Assembly (NCBI GenBank): GCA_030684355.1
Contig: JAUXTN010000008.1
Location: 1 to 64,000 of the forward strand
From: Pseudomonadota bacterium
GTDB taxonomy: Bacteria; Myxococcota_A; UBA796; SXON01
Length of the DNA: 64,000 nt
Direction: 5' to 3'
The notes beneath the pieces are model-generated. The model was not told the DNA's origin and ran no database searches. It was given only the letters and a program-made list of their open reading frames with translations. A program made the position numbers and the translations under genes. Positions 22,437-31,407 of the stretch are shown piece by piece. Numbering within the stretch: position 1 is the first letter of the stretch; every line of letters starts with the position of its first letter.

Positions 22437-23420
22437 TCACGCGACCGCCCACCAGTCACGCCCCTCGACCAATTCGGGACGCATGGCGGCAATTCGTAGC
22501 CGGATCTCGTCGCGGGCGCCGCGCGCTCCGACGGCGACGAGGAGGAGGTCGAATTCGAGGTCGACGAGGGCCTCCGGGCGGGCGATCGGCACGCCGTGGC
22601 GGCTCACGCCCGGCTTCAGGTCGAGCGCGGCGCGCACGTCGTGGCCCTCCGCCACGAGCCCGCGGATCCACGGGGTGCCCGCCTGCCCGGCTCCCCACAC
22701 CACGATGCGCGGCCGGTCGCGGAGCAGGACCCGGCTCACCCACTCGCGCTTGAGGGGGAAGAACGCGGCGCGGGCGTAGCGTGGATCGACGCGGGTGAGG
22801 CGGCCGGGGCGGTCGCGGAGGAGCACGACGTCTTGCGGCACGGCGGCGATGCCGTACCCGGCCTCGACCAGCCGGAGCCAGAGGTCGTAGTCCTCGGGGA
22901 AGGCCCCGTCCCGGTAGCCGCCCACGGCCTCGACCGCGGTGGCGCGCATGAGCACCGCGGGGTGGAAGAGCGGGCTCTCCACGAGCAGGCCCGTGCGCGG
23001 CTCCGCGAGGCCGTTGACCCACTCCGTGTAGACGCGCATGCCCTCGGGGACCTCCCCCGAGTCGGCCCGCATCCGCGCGCGCCCCCCGACCGCGGCGACG
23101 CCCGGGTTCGCGGCGAGGAACGCGCGCTGGGCGGCGATGCGGCCGGGGAGCGCGACGTCGTCGGCGTCGAGGCGGGCGAGCAGCGGCGTCGTGAGCGCGG
23201 CGCGACCGTGCTCCATCGCGGCGACGATGCCGAGCGGCGGCTGGTGGAGGACGCGGAGGCGCGGATCGGCGGGGAGGACGGAGAGGGGGTCGTCCCGGCT
23301 GCCGTCGTCGACGACGAGCACCTCGTCGCCCGGGGCGCACTCGTCGAGCGCGGAGCGCACGGCCTCGCCGAGCCAACGCGCGGCGTCACGAACGGGGATG
23401 AGCCAGCCGACACGGTCCAT
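22437..23420 (-). CDS. Family 2 glycosyltransferase with extra C-terminal Rossmann-like domain
   Basis: 327 residues from ATG 23420; the longer in-frame extension would cover the divergent GNAT gene. GT2 signatures: WLIPVRDAARWLGEAV, EVLVVDDGSRDD, LARLDADDVALPGRI (the DxD-type motif) and FPEDYDLWLRLVEAG. The last 85 residues (PRIVVWGAGQAGTPWIRGLV, ALDLKPG, LLLVAVGARGARDEIR) look like a small nucleotide- or sugar-binding Rossmann domain, similar to those fused to some GT2 enzymes in surface-polysaccharide loci. It should transfer a sugar from a nucleotide donor on the cytoplasmic side. No other polysaccharide genes are adjacent, so the acceptor is unknown. Confidence 0.9.
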   Translation of the reverse strand: MDRVGWLIPVRDAARWLGEAVRSALDECAPGDEVLVVDDGSRDDPLSVLPADPRLRVLHQPPLGIVAAMEHGRAALTTPLLARLDADDVALPGRIAAQRAFLAANPGVAAVGGRARMRADSGEVPEGMRVYTEWVNGLAEPRTGLLVESPLFHPAVLMRATAVEAVGGYRDGAFPEDYDLWLRLVEAGYGIAAVPQDVVLLRDRPGRLTRVDPRYARAAFFPLKREWVSRVLLRDRPRIVVWGAGQAGTPWIRGLVAEGHDVRAALDLKPGVSRHGVPIARPEALVDLEFDLLLVAVGARGARDEIRLRIAAMRPELVEGRDWWAVA

Positions 23421-23516
23421 TCCGAGGGCTAACCGCGACGCCCCGCGGTCCGCACGGATCGCCCTCAGGTTCGCACGTACGCGTGCCGATGGGCTCCGTG
23501 ACCCCCCGGAGCCTCG

Positions 23517-24596
23517 ATGAGCATCGACGTGCGCCTCCTCCGCGACCGAGACGACGCCCTCCGCCTGCGCGACCTCGTCTACGGCACCTACGGGCTCACC
23601 TACCACCGCGACTTCATGTACGACCCCGAGCGGCTGCTGGAGCGGAACCGCACGCAGGCCATCGTCTCGTTGCTCGCCATCGACTCCGACACCAACCGGG
23701 TCGTGGGGCACCTCGCGCTCATCCGGCCGTGGTTCGAGATCGCGGATCCCCTCGCTCCCGGTCGCGGTCCCTCCGTCGTCGAGGTCGGCCTCTCCATCGT
23801 CGAGCCCGAGTGCCGCGGCCAGCAGGTGCAGAACACGCTCGCGCTCGCCGCGGTGCTCGACGTGGGCGCGGGCAACCCCGATCTGCGCGGCTTCTACATG
23901 AAGTGCGTGACCAGCCACCCCTACTCGCAGCGCTCCGCGCGGCGCTTCCTGGGGCGCGCCACCGCGCTGTTCCCGGCCGGCGTGCCCGTGTGGGTGCGCA
24001 CGGACGGCGCCGCCGCGGACCTCGCCCCGACGACCACGATCCTGCTGCACTGCCCCTACCGGGAGCACGCCCCGCGCGAGGTCCCCTTCCCCGTCGCCCA
24101 CGTGGGCTTCGCGGAGGAGCTCTACGGGAGCCTCAACCTGGAGCGCCGGCCGCGCCCCGTGCGCCACGCCTCGGCCCTCACCAACGACACGCGCCTCACG
24201 ACGTGGTTCGACGGGTCCCGGCGCCAGGGCGTGGTGTGGGTGCGGAAGACCGGCGGCGACATCGTGGAGGCGGCCCTCGATCGCGTCCGGTGGCTGCTCG
24301 ACGGGCACATGGAGCACGTGACGCTGCTCCTGCCGCTCGACTGCGCCGCCGCGGCGAGCGCGGTGCCGGCGCTGGAGGCCGCCGGGCTGTTCGTCGGCGG
24401 GCTCATCCCCGACCTGGAGGGCGTCGACACGCTGGTCCTGGAGCGGGTCGAGGCCACGGACCCGCGGATCGACGAGATCGCGGTGGTCGGCGAGGACGCC
24501 GAGCGGCTGCGCGACCGGGTGCTCGCGGCGTGGCATCGCTCGCGCGGCATCCCGCTCGCGCGGCCCGCGCGGGAGCGGCCCGCGACGGCGCCGTAG
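23517..24596 (+). CDS. GNAT-fold acyltransferase-like protein
   Basis: 359 residues. MSIDVRLLRDRDDALRLRDLV begins like a GNAT domain, and VVGHLALIRPW, VVEVGLSIVEPECRGQQVQNTLALAAVL gives the characteristic beta4-loop-helix where acyl-CoA binds (R/QxxGxG/A-like ECRGQQV). A second half (from about 200) has another GNAT-like arrangement, so it may be a degenerate tandem domain. It is divergent from the glycosyltransferase (96 bases between starts), and its TAG stop abuts the cyclase stop with no spacer. Substrate unknown; relatives acylate amines of small molecules or proteins. Confidence 0.75.
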   Translation: MSIDVRLLRDRDDALRLRDLVYGTYGLTYHRDFMYDPERLLERNRTQAIVSLLAIDSDTNRVVGHLALIRPWFEIADPLAPGRGPSVVEVGLSIVEPECRGQQVQNTLALAAVLDVGAGNPDLRGFYMKCVTSHPYSQRSARRFLGRATALFPAGVPVWVRTDGAAADLAPTTTILLHCPYREHAPREVPFPVAHVGFAEELYGSLNLERRPRPVRHASALTNDTRLTTWFDGSRRQGVVWVRKTGGDIVEAALDRVRWLLDGHMEHVTLLLPLDCAAAASAVPALEAAGLFVGGLIPDLEGVDTLVLERVEATDPRIDEIAVVGEDAERLRDRVLAAWHRSRGIPLARPARERPATAP

Positions 24597-26654
24597 CTAG
24601 GTCGGGCCGACCGGCAGCGCCCAGAGCCCGGTGACCGTGTGGCGCCCGCGCAGCACGACCTCGTCGACGCACACCGCGCCGGGGAGGCCTCCGCACGCGC
24701 GCACCGACTCCTCCGTGAGCCACACCTCGCCCGCCGGGGTGAGCTCCTCCAGCCGCGCGCAGGTGTTCACGGCGTCGCCGATGACGGTGTACTCCATGCG
24801 CGACTCGGTGCCGACGTTCCCGAGGATGACGCGGCCGAAGTGGATGGCGTGGCGCACCCGGATCTCCGCGAAGGCGGGGGCCTCGACCCGGAGCCGCGGG
24901 CGCTTCGCGTCGAGCGTGCGCTGCATCTCGAGGGCGGCCTCCGCCGCGCGCGTGACCGGGTGCCGCCCGCCGGCGTCCGCGCGGAACACCACGAGGATGC
25001 CGTCCCCGATGCGCTTGTCGACGATGCCGCCGTGCCGGACGATGATCGGGTCGGAGATGCCGAACCAGGCGTTGAGGCCGCGGACGACGGCCTCGGGCTC
25101 GCACGACGCGCTGGTGGTGGTGAAGCCGGCGACGTCGCAGAACATGACCGCGAGGTCCTCCTCGTGGCCGCCGAGGCGCAGCGCGGCCTCGGGGTGGAGG
25201 CGCACGTCGTCCGCCACCGCGGCGGGCAGGTACTGGCGGAACTTGCGGTTGATGAGCAGCTCCTCCTGCACCTGCCGGTAGAGGCGCGCGTTGGAGAGCG
25301 CCGCGCCGACGGCCGCGCCGACGGCCTGGAGGAGGTCGCGATCGCGGATGGTGAGGGGCTCGGCGGGCTCGACGCCGCGATCCACCACGAGGAGGCCCAG
25401 CGGCACGCCGCGCCCGAGGATCGGCGCCACGACGAACGCGCGGGAGCGCAGGGAGAGCAGGACCTCGCGGTTCTGGGGCAGCAGGTGCCCGGCGTACTCG
25501 TCGACGTCGGTGACGAGCTGCGTGCCGCCGTGGCGGACGACGTGCCCGAAGAGCCGTTCGTCGGTGCCCGCCGGATCCAGCGAGAGCTCCAGGGCCTCCA
25601 CCCGCGCGGTCTGCTCGCCGAAGCCGAAGGACCGCACGTCGGCGAGCACGCCGCGCGGGGCGTCGACGCGGAAGAGCAGCGCGCGCTGGTAGCCGAGCGC
25701 GGTGGAGAGCTGCGCGAGCACGGCGCGGACGAGCTCGTCCTCGTCGAGGACGGCGCGGGTCGCCTCCACCACGCGCTGGAGCGCCTGGAGCTCCTGCACG
25801 CGGCGGGCATTGCGCTCGAGGAGGTCCTGGAGCTCCTCGGCGTTGGTGCCGGTGAGGGCCGGTGCGTCGCTCCCGCGGCGCGGCCCGAGCGGGCCGGCGT
25901 TCGCGAGGCCGAGCGCGGCGAACAGGGCGCTCGCCGCGGCGAGCCAGGGCGTGACCGCCGGTGCCCCGGCGAACCACGCGGCGACGGACGCGAGGGCCAG
26001 CACGCCCCCGGCGAGGAGCGCGGGCCGCAGCCACGTGGGCCGCTCGAGCCAGTGGGCCTCGTACTCGCAGCGGGGGTCTCCCCGGTGCACGCAGCGCGGG
26101 TGCTCGACCCAGGCCGCGGGGAGCCCGAAGACCTCGGGGACGGCCTCGAGGACGCCGCGGCGGTTGCCGCAGAACAGGAGGTCGTCGGGGGCGGAGGGGT
26201 CGCCCACGAACGTCGCGCGCAGGGCACCCCGACCGAGCGAGACCATCTCCCACCGCGTGATGCGCGAGTAGCGGGTGGTGATGGCCCCGAGGCTCTCGTA
26301 GACGCGCCGGGGCGTCAGGAGCCCCCGCATCAGGAGGCGCTCGGGCCCCATCATCCCGGGGCGCGCGAGGGCCCGCCCGGCCCGGTAGATCACGTCCGGA
26401 TCGCCGGTGGCCTCCACCATGGCGCGGTTGAGGCTCAGGATGAGCGCCGCCGAGAACCAGCGATCGGGGTCCTCCAGCACCTCGAGCGTCGTGCCCTGGC
26501 GCTGCACGAGCTCGCGCAGCCGCTCCGCGCCGAACTGACGTTCGTAGAAGCGCAGGAGCGGCTTGAGGAGCCGGGAGTTGAGCTGCGGGGGGCAGTCGAG
26601 CCAGGCGTCGCCGCCCGCCGAGGGCACCACGTTCGACGCGGGCCTACCGGGCAT
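24597..26654 (-). CDS. Class III adenylate/guanylate cyclase with V4R-like sensor, TM helices and GAF
   Basis: 685 residues. Order: an N-terminal V4R/HNOB-like ligand domain (about 25-215, ending in the Cys-rich HPRCVHRGDPRCEYEAHW); two membrane segments (ALLAGGVLALASVAAWFAGA and a second after it); a coiled linker with a GAF domain (about 300-450); and a class III catalytic domain. The catalytic part keeps both metal-binding Asp residues (VMFCDVAGFTT and RIGDGILVVF) and VIGDAVNTCARLEEL for base and transition-state contacts. It should make cAMP or cGMP in response to a small ligand. Upstream methyltransferase overlaps it by 11 bases. Confidence 0.9.
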   Translation of the reverse strand: MPGRPASNVVPSAGGDAWLDCPPQLNSRLLKPLLRFYERQFGAERLRELVQRQGTTLEVLEDPDRWFSAALILSLNRAMVEATGDPDVIYRAGRALARPGMMGPERLLMRGLLTPRRVYESLGAITTRYSRITRWEMVSLGRGALRATFVGDPSAPDDLLFCGNRRGVLEAVPEVFGLPAAWVEHPRCVHRGDPRCEYEAHWLERPTWLRPALLAGGVLALASVAAWFAGAPAVTPWLAAASALFAALGLANAGPLGPRRGSDAPALTGTNAEELQDLLERNARRVQELQALQRVVEATRAVLDEDELVRAVLAQLSTALGYQRALLFRVDAPRGVLADVRSFGFGEQTARVEALELSLDPAGTDERLFGHVVRHGGTQLVTDVDEYAGHLLPQNREVLLSLRSRAFVVAPILGRGVPLGLLVVDRGVEPAEPLTIRDRDLLQAVGAAVGAALSNARLYRQVQEELLINRKFRQYLPAAVADDVRLHPEAALRLGGHEEDLAVMFCDVAGFTTTSASCEPEAVVRGLNAWFGISDPIIVRHGGIVDKRIGDGILVVFRADAGGRHPVTRAAEAALEMQRTLDAKRPRLRVEAPAFAEIRVRHAIHFGRVILGNVGTESRMEYTVIGDAVNTCARLEELTPAGEVWLTEESVRACGGLPGAVCVDEVVLRGRHTVTGLWALPVGPT

Positions 26655-27516
26655 CGGGGACGCGCGCCCAGGCCCCGATCCCGAGGGCCTGGCCGAAGAA
26701 GCCCGGCGAGTCCCGCAGGGTTTGGAGCTCGTCGACCACGGACGCGACCTCCGCGGGGTCGATCCACGGGGGGCCGAGCACCTGGGCCTTGAAGCCGAGC
26801 GTGATGGCGACGAACGCGGCGCCGCCGACGTCCTCGCTGGAGAAGCTGTAGGAGCGGGCCGTCGGCGACTCGAGGCCCGCCGCGTGCAGCAGCGCCTTCA
26901 GCTTGCGCCCGACCTCGCGGTCCCCGCCGCGGGCCGCCTGGGCGTCGCGCGAGGCGCGGAGCAGCGCGGGGAGGCCGCGCGGGGCGGGGTGGACGACGAG
27001 GCCGCCGTCGTCGGTGTCGACCAGGGCGATGGTGCCGCCGGGGCGGGTCACGCGGCGCATCTCCGCGAGGGCGTCCGCCGGGGCGTCGAGGTGCTGGAAG
27101 AGGAAGCGCGCGTAGGCGAAGTCGACGGCGGCGTCGGGGAGCGGGATGCGCGCGGCGGTGCCCTGGCGGAAGGTCACGCGGGCGCCGACGGTGGCGGCGT
27201 GGGCAGTCGCGATGTCGAGCAGCGCGGGGTCGGCGTCCACACCGGTCACCTGGCCGAGGGGCAGCAGATCCTGGGCGGCCCACACGGCGAAGAACCCGGG
27301 GCCGCACCCGAGGTCGAGGAGGTGGTGGTGGCGCCGGAGGCCCGCGCGCTCGAGGAAATCGAGCTCCAGCGGGCGCACGAGGCGCACTTGTGCGTCAAGA
27401 CGCGAGAGCTCGGCGGGTGCGTCCAGGGTCTCCATCCGGTAGCTGTCCGTCCGGCCTTCGTCGGGTCGGATGGGGCTTCCCGGCGTCGGGCCGGGCGTCG
27501 CGGGGGTCCTCTTCAC
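26644..27516 (-). CDS. Class I SAM-dependent methyltransferase
   Basis: 290 residues from GTG 27516, chosen because a GAGAG ribosome-binding sequence lies upstream; ATG 27435 is an alternative. The SAM-binding fold is clear: HLLDLGCGPGFFAVWAA (motif I), TGVDADPALLDIA, FRQGTAARIPLPDAAVDFAYARFLFQHL (motif post-I to II) and TRPGGTIALVDTDDGG. This is the UbiE/COQ5-like group acting on small molecules. Its end overlaps the cyclase gene by 11 bases, so they are probably co-transcribed. The methyl acceptor cannot be inferred; linkage to a cyclase with a ligand sensor might mean a signalling role. Confidence 0.9.
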   Translation of the reverse strand: MKRTPATPGPTPGSPIRPDEGRTDSYRMETLDAPAELSRLDAQVRLVRPLELDFLERAGLRRHHHLLDLGCGPGFFAVWAAQDLLPLGQVTGVDADPALLDIATAHAATVGARVTFRQGTAARIPLPDAAVDFAYARFLFQHLDAPADALAEMRRVTRPGGTIALVDTDDGGLVVHPAPRGLPALLRASRDAQAARGGDREVGRKLKALLHAAGLESPTARSYSFSSEDVGGAAFVAITLGFKAQVLGPPWIDPAEVASVVDELQTLRDSPGFFGQALGIGAWARVPDAR

Positions 27517-27608
27517 GGGCTCTCTTTCGGAGCGGGAACGCTACGCGCAAGCGCCCGTCGGGTCAAGCGGGGCCGTCGCGAGCGACGGGGCGGCCCGCGC
27601 GCGCCCCT

Positions 27609-28880
27609 TCACCGGCTTGCGGCGGGCCTGCAATCGAGCCCCTCCACGCCAGCGAGCGGCCACGCAGGGTCGAGCTCGCGGTCGGACGGCGGGGTGGCGA
27701 GGGGCGCCCAGCCGGGCTCGCGTGCGGCCCGCGCGAGGTCGACGTCGACGCGATCGTAGAGGGGCCCCCACTCGGGGAACTCCGCGTTGTCGTGGGTCGG
27801 CAGGCCCTCCGCCTCCACTTCGGCGACGGACACGCCCCACTCGCGGGCCACCCGACCGGCCGAGGGCTCCAGGTAGCCGCGGGTCAGGTGCTCGGCCCAC
27901 TCGTGGGTGGTGTAGGCCCAGTCGACGGCGTTGGGGGTGGCTTCGCGGGCGCTCGCGAGGAGCGCCTCGGCGGCGGCGACCTCGGCCGCGAACTCCGCGT
28001 AGGAGGTGTAGCCCTCGGCGGAGGGGTTGTCGGGCGTACCGGTCTGGACGTGCAGCTCGTGGCACCACATGCACTTCCCCGGCTGCCCGGCGGGGCTCTC
28101 GGCGCCCGCGGCTCGCAACGCGCCGGTCGCGTCGTAGACCGCGTAGCGCTGCTGCCCGTTCGCCATGAGGTCCACCGTCTCGTATTCACTCGCCGCGAAG
28201 CTCCCGTCGGCGAGGCTCCCCTCCCCCTCCTCGGCGAGCCAGCCGAGCTCCGCCAGGGCCCCGACGGGATCGGCGTCGTCCACGACCGGCGCGGGGTTGA
28301 AGGTGACGAGGCGGTCGCCCGCGACGAGGAGCGAGAGGGTGACGGCGTAGCGCCCCGGATCGGGCGCCTGCCGGGCGGCGCGCCACGCCTCGAGCGTGGG
28401 GCAGGCCCCCGTGATCGCGTAGTAGCGGCCGGGATCGTAGAGGGTCCCGAGCAGGAACGGGCCGAGATCCACCGCCCCCGCCTCCATCGCCCGCGCGCGG
28501 ACGGGGACCACCGCGGCCTCCACGGCCGGGAGCCGCGCCGCGGGGAAGCCCACGGCGCCGAGATCGAGGGTGAAGGTCACGCCGTCGTCGCCCTCGGCCT
28601 CGACCACGAGCCCGGCCTCGTCCGCGGGAGGCGCCGCGCCGAGGTTCGAGAGCGCCCACCAGAGGCCCGCCCGCGCCTCGTCCCAGCCGAGGCCGTCCGC
28701 GCCGGGGATCCACCGCAGCGGGACGACGAGCGGCGCCTCGGGGTCCACGATCGGCGGCGTGCACGCGGCCAGGGTCGCGGCCAGGGCGAATGCGGCGAGA
28801 TGTCCGGCGGCGCCCACGCCCGCGGCGGCGTCCCGTCGGGAGCCGGCGAGCGGAGAAGCGGAACGCCGGGCGCGGGGCAT
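27609..28880 (-). CDS. Lipoprotein with a single CxxCH heme motif
   Basis: 423 residues from ATG 28880. A long basic N-region precedes a hydrophobic stretch and lipobox LAATLAAC. Most of the protein has no recognisable domain; late in the sequence is PGKCMWCHELHV, a c-type heme-binding CxxCH set in an otherwise Cys-poor protein, followed by a helical segment with many Glu/Ala. It may be an extracytoplasmic electron-transfer or sensing protein. The start lies only 28 bases from the divergent start at 28909, so the promoters must overlap the coding sequences or the messages have very short leaders. Confidence 0.75.
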   Translation of the reverse strand: MPRARRSASPLAGSRRDAAAGVGAAGHLAAFALAATLAACTPPIVDPEAPLVVPLRWIPGADGLGWDEARAGLWWALSNLGAAPPADEAGLVVEAEGDDGVTFTLDLGAVGFPAARLPAVEAAVVPVRARAMEAGAVDLGPFLLGTLYDPGRYYAITGACPTLEAWRAARQAPDPGRYAVTLSLLVAGDRLVTFNPAPVVDDADPVGALAELGWLAEEGEGSLADGSFAASEYETVDLMANGQQRYAVYDATGALRAAGAESPAGQPGKCMWCHELHVQTGTPDNPSAEGYTSYAEFAAEVAAAEALLASAREATPNAVDWAYTTHEWAEHLTRGYLEPSAGRVAREWGVSVAEVEAEGLPTHDNAEFPEWGPLYDRVDVDLARAAREPGWAPLATPPSDRELDPAWPLAGVEGLDCRPAASR

Positions 28881-28908
28881 CGGCGGGCATGATAGCGGCA
28901 GGTTCGCG

Positions 28909-29403
28909 ATGTCGCCCGACGCACGCACGACCCCGCCCGCGCTCCGGATCCCCATCCTGGCGTGCCTCCTCGCCCTCGGCGCGTACAACGTCTGGTGCTG
29001 GCAGAACGCGCTCGGCAGCGGCGAGCCCTCGCTCCCGCGCTGGTTCGCGACCTGGCAGATGTTCACCCTCCGCGACCCCGGCCACGCCGAGCTCTTCGGG
29101 GACGTGCTGGTGGCCGGCGAATGGAAGCCGGTGGAGCTGGAGAGCCTGTTTCCGACCCGCTGGGAGTCCGGGCCGCGGTACGCCCGCTCCAGCTTCTGGA
29201 AGTCCATCCCGCGGATGCGCGTCCTCGCGGCGTCGACCTGCACGCGCCACCCCGAGCACCCGACGCGCGTGCGCTTCCGCGTCGACCGCTGGGACAAGAC
29301 CCTCGGGTCGCTGAAGCAGCCCAAGCGGAAGCTCCGCACCGAGGACCTCCTCGAGTGGGATTGCACCCGCCCCGCACCCCTGCCCGCGGGGAAACCCCTG
29401 TGA
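28909..29403 (+). CDS. Small membrane-anchored protein, partner of HTTM
   Basis: 164 residues from ATG 28909. One N-terminal membrane segment (IPILACLLALGAYNVWCW) is followed by a soluble part rich in Trp, Arg and Phe (WFATWQMFTLRDPGH, LFPTRWESGPR). The stop overlaps the GTG of the next gene (GTGA). Proteins of this shape often precede HTTM-family genes, so it is probably an accessory subunit that shows its soluble part outside the membrane. No catalytic motif is visible. Function inferred from position only. Confidence 0.72.
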   Translation: MSPDARTTPPALRIPILACLLALGAYNVWCWQNALGSGEPSLPRWFATWQMFTLRDPGHAELFGDVLVAGEWKPVELESLFPTRWESGPRYARSSFWKSIPRMRVLAASTCTRHPEHPTRVRFRVDRWDKTLGSLKQPKRKLRTEDLLEWDCTRPAPLPAGKPL

Positions 29404-30329
29404 GCGAGCCCGTGAGCGAGCCCGTGAACGATGTGGCGGCGCCCCTCTCCGAGGCCCCGCCCGCCGGCCCGGCGTCCCCCGCGCCGGCGCTGGTCGACCG
29501 CCTCTACGCCCCCGTCTGGGCCGGCGGATGGACCGGCGTCCGGCTCGCCTTCGGCACCGTCTCCCTCCTGTTCCTCCTCTCCCGCGCCCCCGCCCTGGCG
29601 GACGCCTACGCCGCGCAGGACATGGTCTTCGCCAACTGGCCCTTCTTCCTCGCCGACCACGTGCGCATCACCCTCCGCACCGCCTGGCTCCTCTGGGGCG
29701 CCGGCGTGCTGGGCCTCGTGGGCGTGCTCGCGGGCGGCCGGTGGATGCGCCCGGGGCTCCTGTTGTGGCTCGTCGCGGACTGGGTGCTCCTGGCCGCCGA
29801 GTCCCTGAACATCAAGGCCCACGATCGGCTCGGGCTCTGGATCGCGCTGGGCCTCCTCCTCTCGCCGGCCGCCGAGCGCGGGCTCGGCTCGAAGTGGCGC
29901 AGCCCCGCGAGCCGCTGGTACCTCATGGTCGTCTACGCCGGCATCTACGGCTCCACGGGCTGGCTCAAGCTCCTGGAGGAGCCCGGGTGGTGGAGCGGCA
30001 AGGTCCTGGCCTACCACCTCGTGCATCGCTACTTCGGCGGCGGCGCGCTCGGCGCCTGGGTCAGCGGCCAGCCCTGGCTCGTGGCCCCGATGGGCTGGGC
30101 GACCGTCCTCTTCGAGGTCACCTTCCCGCTCCTGGTGTGGTCGCGGCGGCTCAACCCCTGGCTCCTCGCCCTGGGCGCCAGCTTCCACCTCGGGATCGCC
30201 GCGATGATGAACGTGGGGCCGTTCAGCTGGGTCGCGCTCTCGGCCTACCCGGTGCTCCTCCACCCCGACGTGGCGCGGCGCATCTACGAGCGCGCCCGCG
30301 GGTTCTTGGGACGACGAGGCGCGGCATGA
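29400..30329 (+). CDS. HTTM-domain membrane protein
   Basis: 309 residues from GTG 29400, overlapping the previous stop. Multiple membrane helices (WTGVRLAFGTVSLLFLLSR, WLLWGAGVLGLVGVLAGG, WLVADWVLLAAES, WYLMVVYAGIYGSTGWLKL, LLVWSRRLNPWLLALGASFHLGIAAMM) and the conserved KLLEEPGWWSGKVL segment identify the HTTM family, related to vitamin-K-dependent gamma-carboxylases. Many bacterial members lack proof of carboxylase activity. The N-terminal SEPVSEPV repeat is unusual and derives from a short DNA repeat across the gene junction. It is coupled to the 164-residue protein before it and the MazG-like gene after it. Confidence 0.88.
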   Translation: MSEPVSEPVNDVAAPLSEAPPAGPASPAPALVDRLYAPVWAGGWTGVRLAFGTVSLLFLLSRAPALADAYAAQDMVFANWPFFLADHVRITLRTAWLLWGAGVLGLVGVLAGGRWMRPGLLLWLVADWVLLAAESLNIKAHDRLGLWIALGLLLSPAAERGLGSKWRSPASRWYLMVVYAGIYGSTGWLKLLEEPGWWSGKVLAYHLVHRYFGGGALGAWVSGQPWLVAPMGWATVLFEVTFPLLVWSRRLNPWLLALGASFHLGIAAMMNVGPFSWVALSAYPVLLHPDVARRIYERARGFLGRRGAA

Positions 30330-30688
30330 CGGACGACAGCACCCCCATCGGCGAGCTTCGCGCGCGCCTCCGTGCGTTCAACGCGGAGCGCGACTGGGCG
30401 CGCTACCACTCGCCCCGCAACCTCGCGATGGCGGTGAGCGTCGAGGCCGGCGAGCTCCTGGAGCTCTACCTCTGGAGCGCCGACGAGGGCCCGCAGCCGG
30501 CCGTCGCCAGCCGCACGCCCCGGGTCGCCGACGAGGCCGCGGACGTGCTCATCTCGCTCCTGAACCTCTGCGAGGCCGCGGGCATCGACCTCGCCGCGGC
30601 GGTCGAGGCCAAGATCGCGCGGAACGCGGAGAAGTACCCGGTGGCCCGCGCGAGCGGCCGGCTGGAGAAGTGGGACGAGCTCGAGTAG
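30326..30688 (+). CDS. MazG-like dCTPase-type nucleotide pyrophosphohydrolase
   Basis: 120 residues; ATG 30326 overlaps the HTTM stop (ATGA). The metal-binding EXXE (VEAGELLELYLW) and EXXD (DEAADVLISLLNL) motifs, and the HSPRNLAMAVSVEAGELLE context, match the RS21-C6/DCTPP1 group of the MazG superfamily, which hydrolyse dCTP or modified dNTPs to the monophosphate. Cytosolic and probably dimeric or tetrameric. Coupling to a membrane HTTM gene is odd for a housecleaning enzyme; it may be simple read-through. Convergent with the next gene, 24 bases away. Confidence 0.9.
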   Translation: MTDDSTPIGELRARLRAFNAERDWARYHSPRNLAMAVSVEAGELLELYLWSADEGPQPAVASRTPRVADEAADVLISLLNLCEAAGIDLAAAVEAKIARNAEKYPVARASGRLEKWDELE

Positions 30689-30712
30689 GCGAACGGCGCC
30701 GCCCGGGAGCCG

Positions 30713-31312
30713 TCAGAGCCCGAACGCCGTCGCGTCGTAGCTGGTGGAGATGTCGTGGCCGCCGACGCTGCCCGTCGTCTGGACCTGGTAGCGGCCCCCC
30801 GCCAGCGACACGGTCGTCTCGTACTCGACCGGCCCCTCGCCGAGCGCGAGCCCATGGCCCACGATGTCCCCGCGCACCGTCGAGGTGTGCGTGAAGGTGC
30901 TCCCCGTGGCGTTGGCCTGGATGTTCCAGCGGACCTTGCCGTCGAGGCGCAGGGCTCCGTAGGCCACGTCGACGTAGGTGGCGTCGAGCGACCAGACGAC
31001 CGACCACACGCTCGCGTCGTCCCGGAGCACGTTGTAGTCGCCGTCGACCTCGACGGTGCCGGTCCAGCTCCCCGGCCCCTCCACCGTGCCGTTGAACGTC
31101 CCGCCGTCCTCCGCGGTGTGCCAGAACAGGCCCTTCGCGGCCGCGCCCCCGGCCGCCTCGTCGTCCTCCGGGGCGGAGAAGTCGTAGATGGAGGCGTAGG
31201 CGTCATCGTTGACGGTCGACAGCGCGTCGTAGACCACGTCGGCCTCCTCCGCGGTGAACGGGCCGGGCGCGCAGGCGAGCAACCAGCCGAGCATCCACAC
31301 CTCTGCCCCCAT
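30713..31312 (-). CDS. Lipoprotein of unknown function
   Basis: 199 residues from ATG 31312 (an ATG six codons later is also possible). The signal is short: MGAEVWMLGWLLAC with the lipobox Cys near residue 14. The mature part is beta-strand rich with many Thr, Gly and Val (GTFNGTVEGPGSWTGTVEVD, VSLAGGRYQVQTTGSVGG), the pattern of a small sandwich domain. No family recognised. It is divergent from the DJ-1/PfpI gene with 95 bases between starts. Confidence 0.75.
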   Translation of the reverse strand: MGAEVWMLGWLLACAPGPFTAEEADVVYDALSTVNDDAYASIYDFSAPEDDEAAGGAAAKGLFWHTAEDGGTFNGTVEGPGSWTGTVEVDGDYNVLRDDASVWSVVWSLDATYVDVAYGALRLDGKVRWNIQANATGSTFTHTSTVRGDIVGHGLALGEGPVEYETTVSLAGGRYQVQTTGSVGGHDISTSYDATAFGL

Positions 31313-31396
31313 CGTACCCCGCCTTCTCGCCCCCCTCTCGCACCGAGTGGGCCCCTCCCTCTTCTTTGCGGCGAAAATAGACATAGATCCAGTATC

Positions 31397-31401
31397 GGAG
31401 G
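31397..31401 (+). promoter_or_regulatory. Ribosome binding site of the DJ-1/PfpI gene
   Basis: GGAGG with six bases to ATG 31408. Upstream lies an AT-rich stretch (GAAAATAGACATAGATCC), rare in this genome, that probably holds the promoter of this gene and perhaps the divergent lipoprotein gene. Confidence 0.65.
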
Positions 31402-31407
31402 CCCACG

